Of a stretch of 64,000 nt of DNA, positions 60,686 to 64,000 are shown piece after piece. The DNA lies in contig SCHM01000001.1 in assembly GCA_004123355.1 (NCBI GenBank), positions 12,162,193 to 12,226,192 on the forward strand. Direction: 5' to 3'. Source of the DNA: Amphirosellinia nigrospora (Eukaryota > Ascomycota > Sordariomycetes > Xylariales > Xylariaceae). The position numbers were made by a program, and so were the translations under genes. Below the pieces are notes generated by a model. That model ran no database searches. It was not told the DNA's origin and saw nothing but the letters and a program-made list of their open reading frames with translations. How positions within the stretch are numbered: the first letter of the stretch is position 1; each line of letters begins with the position of its first letter.

Positions 60686-62529
60686 TCATAAGACGTAGAC
60701 GAACTCGTCGTTCTCGCGGTCCGTCATGTCCGCAAAAGCGTTGGCGCCAATGCGTCGACTGTGCGCACCCTGCTCCTCCACCAGAGCACCGTCGGACGAC
60801 TCTTCGGCGTCGATGTCCTGGTACTTGTTCGACATGCTCGTGTCCTTGATCTTGGCGGGCTTCCCGTTCGCCACGCGCCGGCGCTCCTGGCGCTTGTTGA
60901 GGAAGGTCAGGTTCACGGCTTGCGCGATGGAGCACGCGGCCGTCGCCACGAAGAAGCCGAGCACCGTCCGCAGACCTGGCAGGTAGTCGGGCGCGTCCTT
61001 GGAGTTGAACACGATCGGGCCGATTATGTTGCCTGTCGAGGCGGCTGCGTTGTAGACCGCTAAAAGAGGTGGTGATTAATAGGTAATTGATAGGGGTAGG
61101 ACGAGTGGAAGAGGGGGCTGAGTGGTTGTTACTTACACATGATGACTGACTTCTTCGTCGTACCGGCCGTGTTGGCTACTACCCATGCTACCTCGACGGG
61201 GATCGTCCCGAAGAGGAAGGCGAGGAGGTAGTAGCCGACGAGCAGCGGCGCGCTATGCCCCGGCGTCCGCGGGACGGTGTAGAGCACGGCGAGGCCGGCG
61301 ATTACGGGCAGCACGAAGGCCACCATGACGGCCGACTTGACGCGGAAGCGCTGGGCCATCCACGAGGCGAGCAGGATGATGAGCCACTGCACGAAGCCGA
61401 AGGGGATGTTGAGGAGCGAGGTCTTGTACTTGTCAAAACCGAGGCCGTTGAGGATCAAGGGCCAAAGGTGTTGGTCACGCCCGCGCCCGCATTGATGAAC
61501 AGCGACAGCGCGACCCAGAGATATGTTTTGGGTTCAATGAACATCTCGATCACCTGTCCCCACTTGAATTCCCGGCTTCCCGTGCCTGTCTGGTTCGCGC
61601 GCAGCCGCTCGATCGCCTTGAGCTTGTCTTCTTCCGACAAGAACCGGGCCGAGAGGATGTCATTGTCTAAATTCAGGTATATGAGAGGCGCCGTGACTAT
61701 GGTGACAAGGCCGACGAAGAGGAAGATACTGCAGTGAAATTAGATTCAAAAACCCCTAATTTACCAACATCAGGAGACTCACATCTGCCACGACTCCAGA
61801 AGAGGGACTTAATATGTCCCAGCCCGTACGACAAAGCCGACGCCACAATGGTAGCAAGGCCGTTCGTCCCATACCACGCCGCCACGCGAAAGGGCTGCTC
61901 GGCCCGACGATACCACTGCGAGGTGATGACGGAGAACAACGGCAGGCACCCGCCCTCGAACAAGCCGAGAAAGAAGCGTGCGGCGAGCAGCGACCGGAAG
62001 TCGTGGCAGGCGGCGAGCGAGGCGGACGCGATGCCCCAGCCGAGGACGAGCGTCGGCATGAGGACGCGGTGCGGCACGCGCACGATGAGGACGCTCGAGA
62101 ACGGCTGCCACGCGAGCTGGGCGATGGGCGCGATGGAGCCGAGGAGGGAGTACTGGCCCCCGTGAGCCCCGTCGACTCGATCAGCCCGAAAGTCGCCGCG
62201 TTCCCGAGCACCGTCTTATCGAGGATCTGCAAGAAGTACACCCAGACTAGGATTGACAGGATTACTCTGTCCGTCTTCCGCTTGATCCGCGTGTTCTATG
62301 CTCGTTTCTCCTATGTTAGTAGGTAGTATAGAACGGAAGGGGGAAGGAAAGTAAAACACACATCCTCCTCTGTGAGGATGACACGCTCTTCGCCTAGATG
62401 TGTCGCCCTATCGCCGTGCCTCGCGGCTTCGGACGTCGGTGTGTGACCGTCATCATCACCTATTGACTTGGCGATGCCTTCTTCCTCTTCTTGGTGGACG
62501 CTGTTATTCATGTCCTTGGCTGTACTCAT
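60686..62529 (-). CDS. MFS transporter, anion:cation symporter (allantoate permease, Dal5-like) family
   Basis: Plasma-membrane carrier of the ACS group, which moves organic anions such as allantoate, nicotinate or vitamins with protons. Exons: 62529-62362, 62295-61783, 61728-61137 and 61059-60686, about 549 aa. The ATG at 62529 (MSTAKDMNNSVHQEEEEG) is used; the frame further upstream begins with TTG. The acidic cytosolic N-terminus leads to RKTDRVILSILVWVYFLQIL, then DKTVLGNAATFGL, typical helix 1 of this group. Later blocks are VLMPTLVLGWGIASASLAAC, ARFFLGLFEGGCLPLFSVI, SQWYRRAEQPFRVAAWYG, a long central loop, FINAGAGVTNTFGPLILNGLGF and YNAAASTGNIIGPIVF. Three one-base losses (near 62158, 61795 and 61468) interrupt the frame; phases close with them allowed. 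The C-terminal tail is acidic. Substrate is not predictable. Confidence 0.88.
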
Positions 62530-64000
62530 AATGTTTAGGCCCGGCGCGTTTTGTTTCGACCCCAATTACCCATGTATGCATCACTCTCAGGTCAGCCTTT
62601 TGTTTTGCCTCGCGAGGCGGACTGAAAACCCGGTTTATGTATTAATTAGTCTTCTCGCATTCCATGGGTGTCACTCCATGTTTCGTAATAGGGACTTATG
62701 TTCCCCCACATTTCCCCGTCGTCCCCACGTACCCCAACCCCCAACCTTACTACATGTACCGAGAGTTGTGATACTGGTCTCTACACTACAGCTCTACTGG
62801 TATTAGTATACACCAATTAAGGATTAGCGATCTGTCGGCACAGGACTATGATGTATTGGCTGTATATGTGTAGAAAACAATCTGATAAAAACACATTGTA
62901 TTCGGGTACATATCATTGTGTATGTGGAGCTAGCTATGCTGGCCCTGGTGATTTCGCGAAACTTAAGTAATGTTATCCGAGTCTAGCAAGGATAGGGGCT
63001 GGTAATTAGGTATTCATAGAAATAACCATCTTCGTTTCCGCTGCTAACAGGAGTAAGGCTGACTGATTGTGATACAGAGTTTACTCGGATATTAATTGAT
63101 GTGTCGGAAACAATACATATCGTATGCATAAATTGTTCAAGATGATGATAGGTATACTACTTAGATGGGCCGCTCCGAGGTATGATGATAATTAGCCCCT
63201 TTGTCTACACCGCAAAACTACATATCGAGCTTAAACATGCCCCTACCAGGCATGGGAACTTACACGAAGCCAAGGAAATTGGATCCGAGATTTAGACCTA
63301 TGGCTCGAGAAGTGATCTAACATCACTGCTTCACCCCCTAACGCTATCACATAGTTACTTTTACGCTCAAGAAAGAGATCGATTGGCCTCCAATTGTATT
63401 GAATCAAGAGGTTCATTAGCGAGGAAAAGAGCGCTTTGGTCCTAGAACATAAGGCATACATGATGTATATCTCGAGTATGTATGTCGTGCAGTTGATCTA
63501 CTCACTGTAAGCGACCCCCATTTAATTGGACGGGTCCTCCCCGCTTTCTCCGCACTTCGGGAGAATAGTTCGTGCGGGGAAGCCCATCTTGATCTTTCAC
63601 GTATACCTAAGGTGCTTCAATATACGCGCTCTCTCTTGCGAAACACATTGAAATAACAATACTAGTCTTATTTTCCTCGGCATCAGTATAGCGAATGACG
63701 GCACAGTAATGCCATTAAGCTTCTCTTCGAATCTTTGTTCAACAATAAGGTACCTATGGAAACTATATTACCTACTTAGCGCTATTACTATTAACAGAGC
63801 TACGCTAACCAAATCTCCGCATCGCAAAACACTATCTCGTCCTCACTTGTATGATTAGGTAGTTACCACATGCTGGGATTATTATAACAAAGTATTGCTT
63901 GTAAGGGTAAGGGGACCTATATCCGACAATATCCTTCCATTTTTCTTTGGATTTCTTAGATACCGACGTGACGCGCGTTGAAGCTGTGGACCCAAAACCT
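62530..64000. other. Gene-free right flank
   Basis: About 1.5 kb running to the window end. It starts with the MFS transporter promoter. TACCTA/TAGGTA motifs recur near 63750-63860. I see no gene. Confidence 0.55.

Noticed and set aside
1-64000. CRISPR arrays, rRNA genes, telomere repeats or virus-like elements
   Set aside because: Looked for on both strands; no regularly spaced direct repeats, no rRNA-like blocks, no TTAGGG arrays and no capsid, integrase or reverse-transcriptase motifs were seen.

Overview
The window looks like a chromosomal segment of a filamentous ascomycete (Pezizomycotina; Sordariomycetes seems most likely, but this is inference). The evidence is sixteen protein genes with short spliceosomal introns (about 45-140 nt, GTAAGT-type donors, CTAAC/CTGAC-type branch sites) and fungal families: two SAT4/fungal-rhodopsin membrane proteins, an ascorbate-oxidase-type multicopper oxidase, an L-arabinitol-dehydrogenase-like enzyme, a GH64 glucanase, Nop9, Spt7 of SAGA and a Dal5-like MFS carrier. 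One tRNA-Lys(CTT) gene is present. No virus-like element, intact transposon or CRISPR array was found.

Layout. 1.4-16.1 kb is accessory metabolism and membrane genes: epoxide hydrolase (+), SAT4 protein 1 (-), SAT4 protein 2 (-), secreted multicopper oxidase (-), zinc polyol dehydrogenase (-), separated by long gene-free gaps. 19.5-28.1 kb holds an uncharacterised C2H2-like protein, a Kid-type (kinesin-10-like) chromokinesin and a secreted GH64 beta-1,3-glucanase, all on the minus strand. 28.1-35.2 kb is a 7 kb gene desert. 35.2-43.3 kb holds a P450 (-) diverging from NOP9 (+), then a conserved fungal protein of unknown function (-). 47.8-54.4 kb holds an HSL-type alpha/beta hydrolase (+) that lacks the catalytic serine, the tRNA, a group II PLP decarboxylase (-) and a VanZ-like membrane protein (-). 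56.2-62.5 kb holds SPT7 (+) and an MFS transporter (-). Housekeeping genes (SPT7, NOP9, kinesin) are interleaved with accessory enzymes. There is no backbone synthase (PKS, NRPS, terpene cyclase), so I do not read this as a secondary-metabolite cluster.

Data quality. At least 28 apparent frameshifts lie inside otherwise intact genes. Where I could assign direction, all but possibly one restore the frame if one base is added, and most of these lie in runs of identical bases. They hit genes for core proteins (Nop9, Spt7) as well as accessory genes. After allowing for them, exon phases close exactly in every gene. This looks like homopolymer under-calling in an uncorrected long-read assembly, not pseudogene decay, so affected genes are called as CDS. 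Exon coordinates were read by eye and could be off by a base or two.
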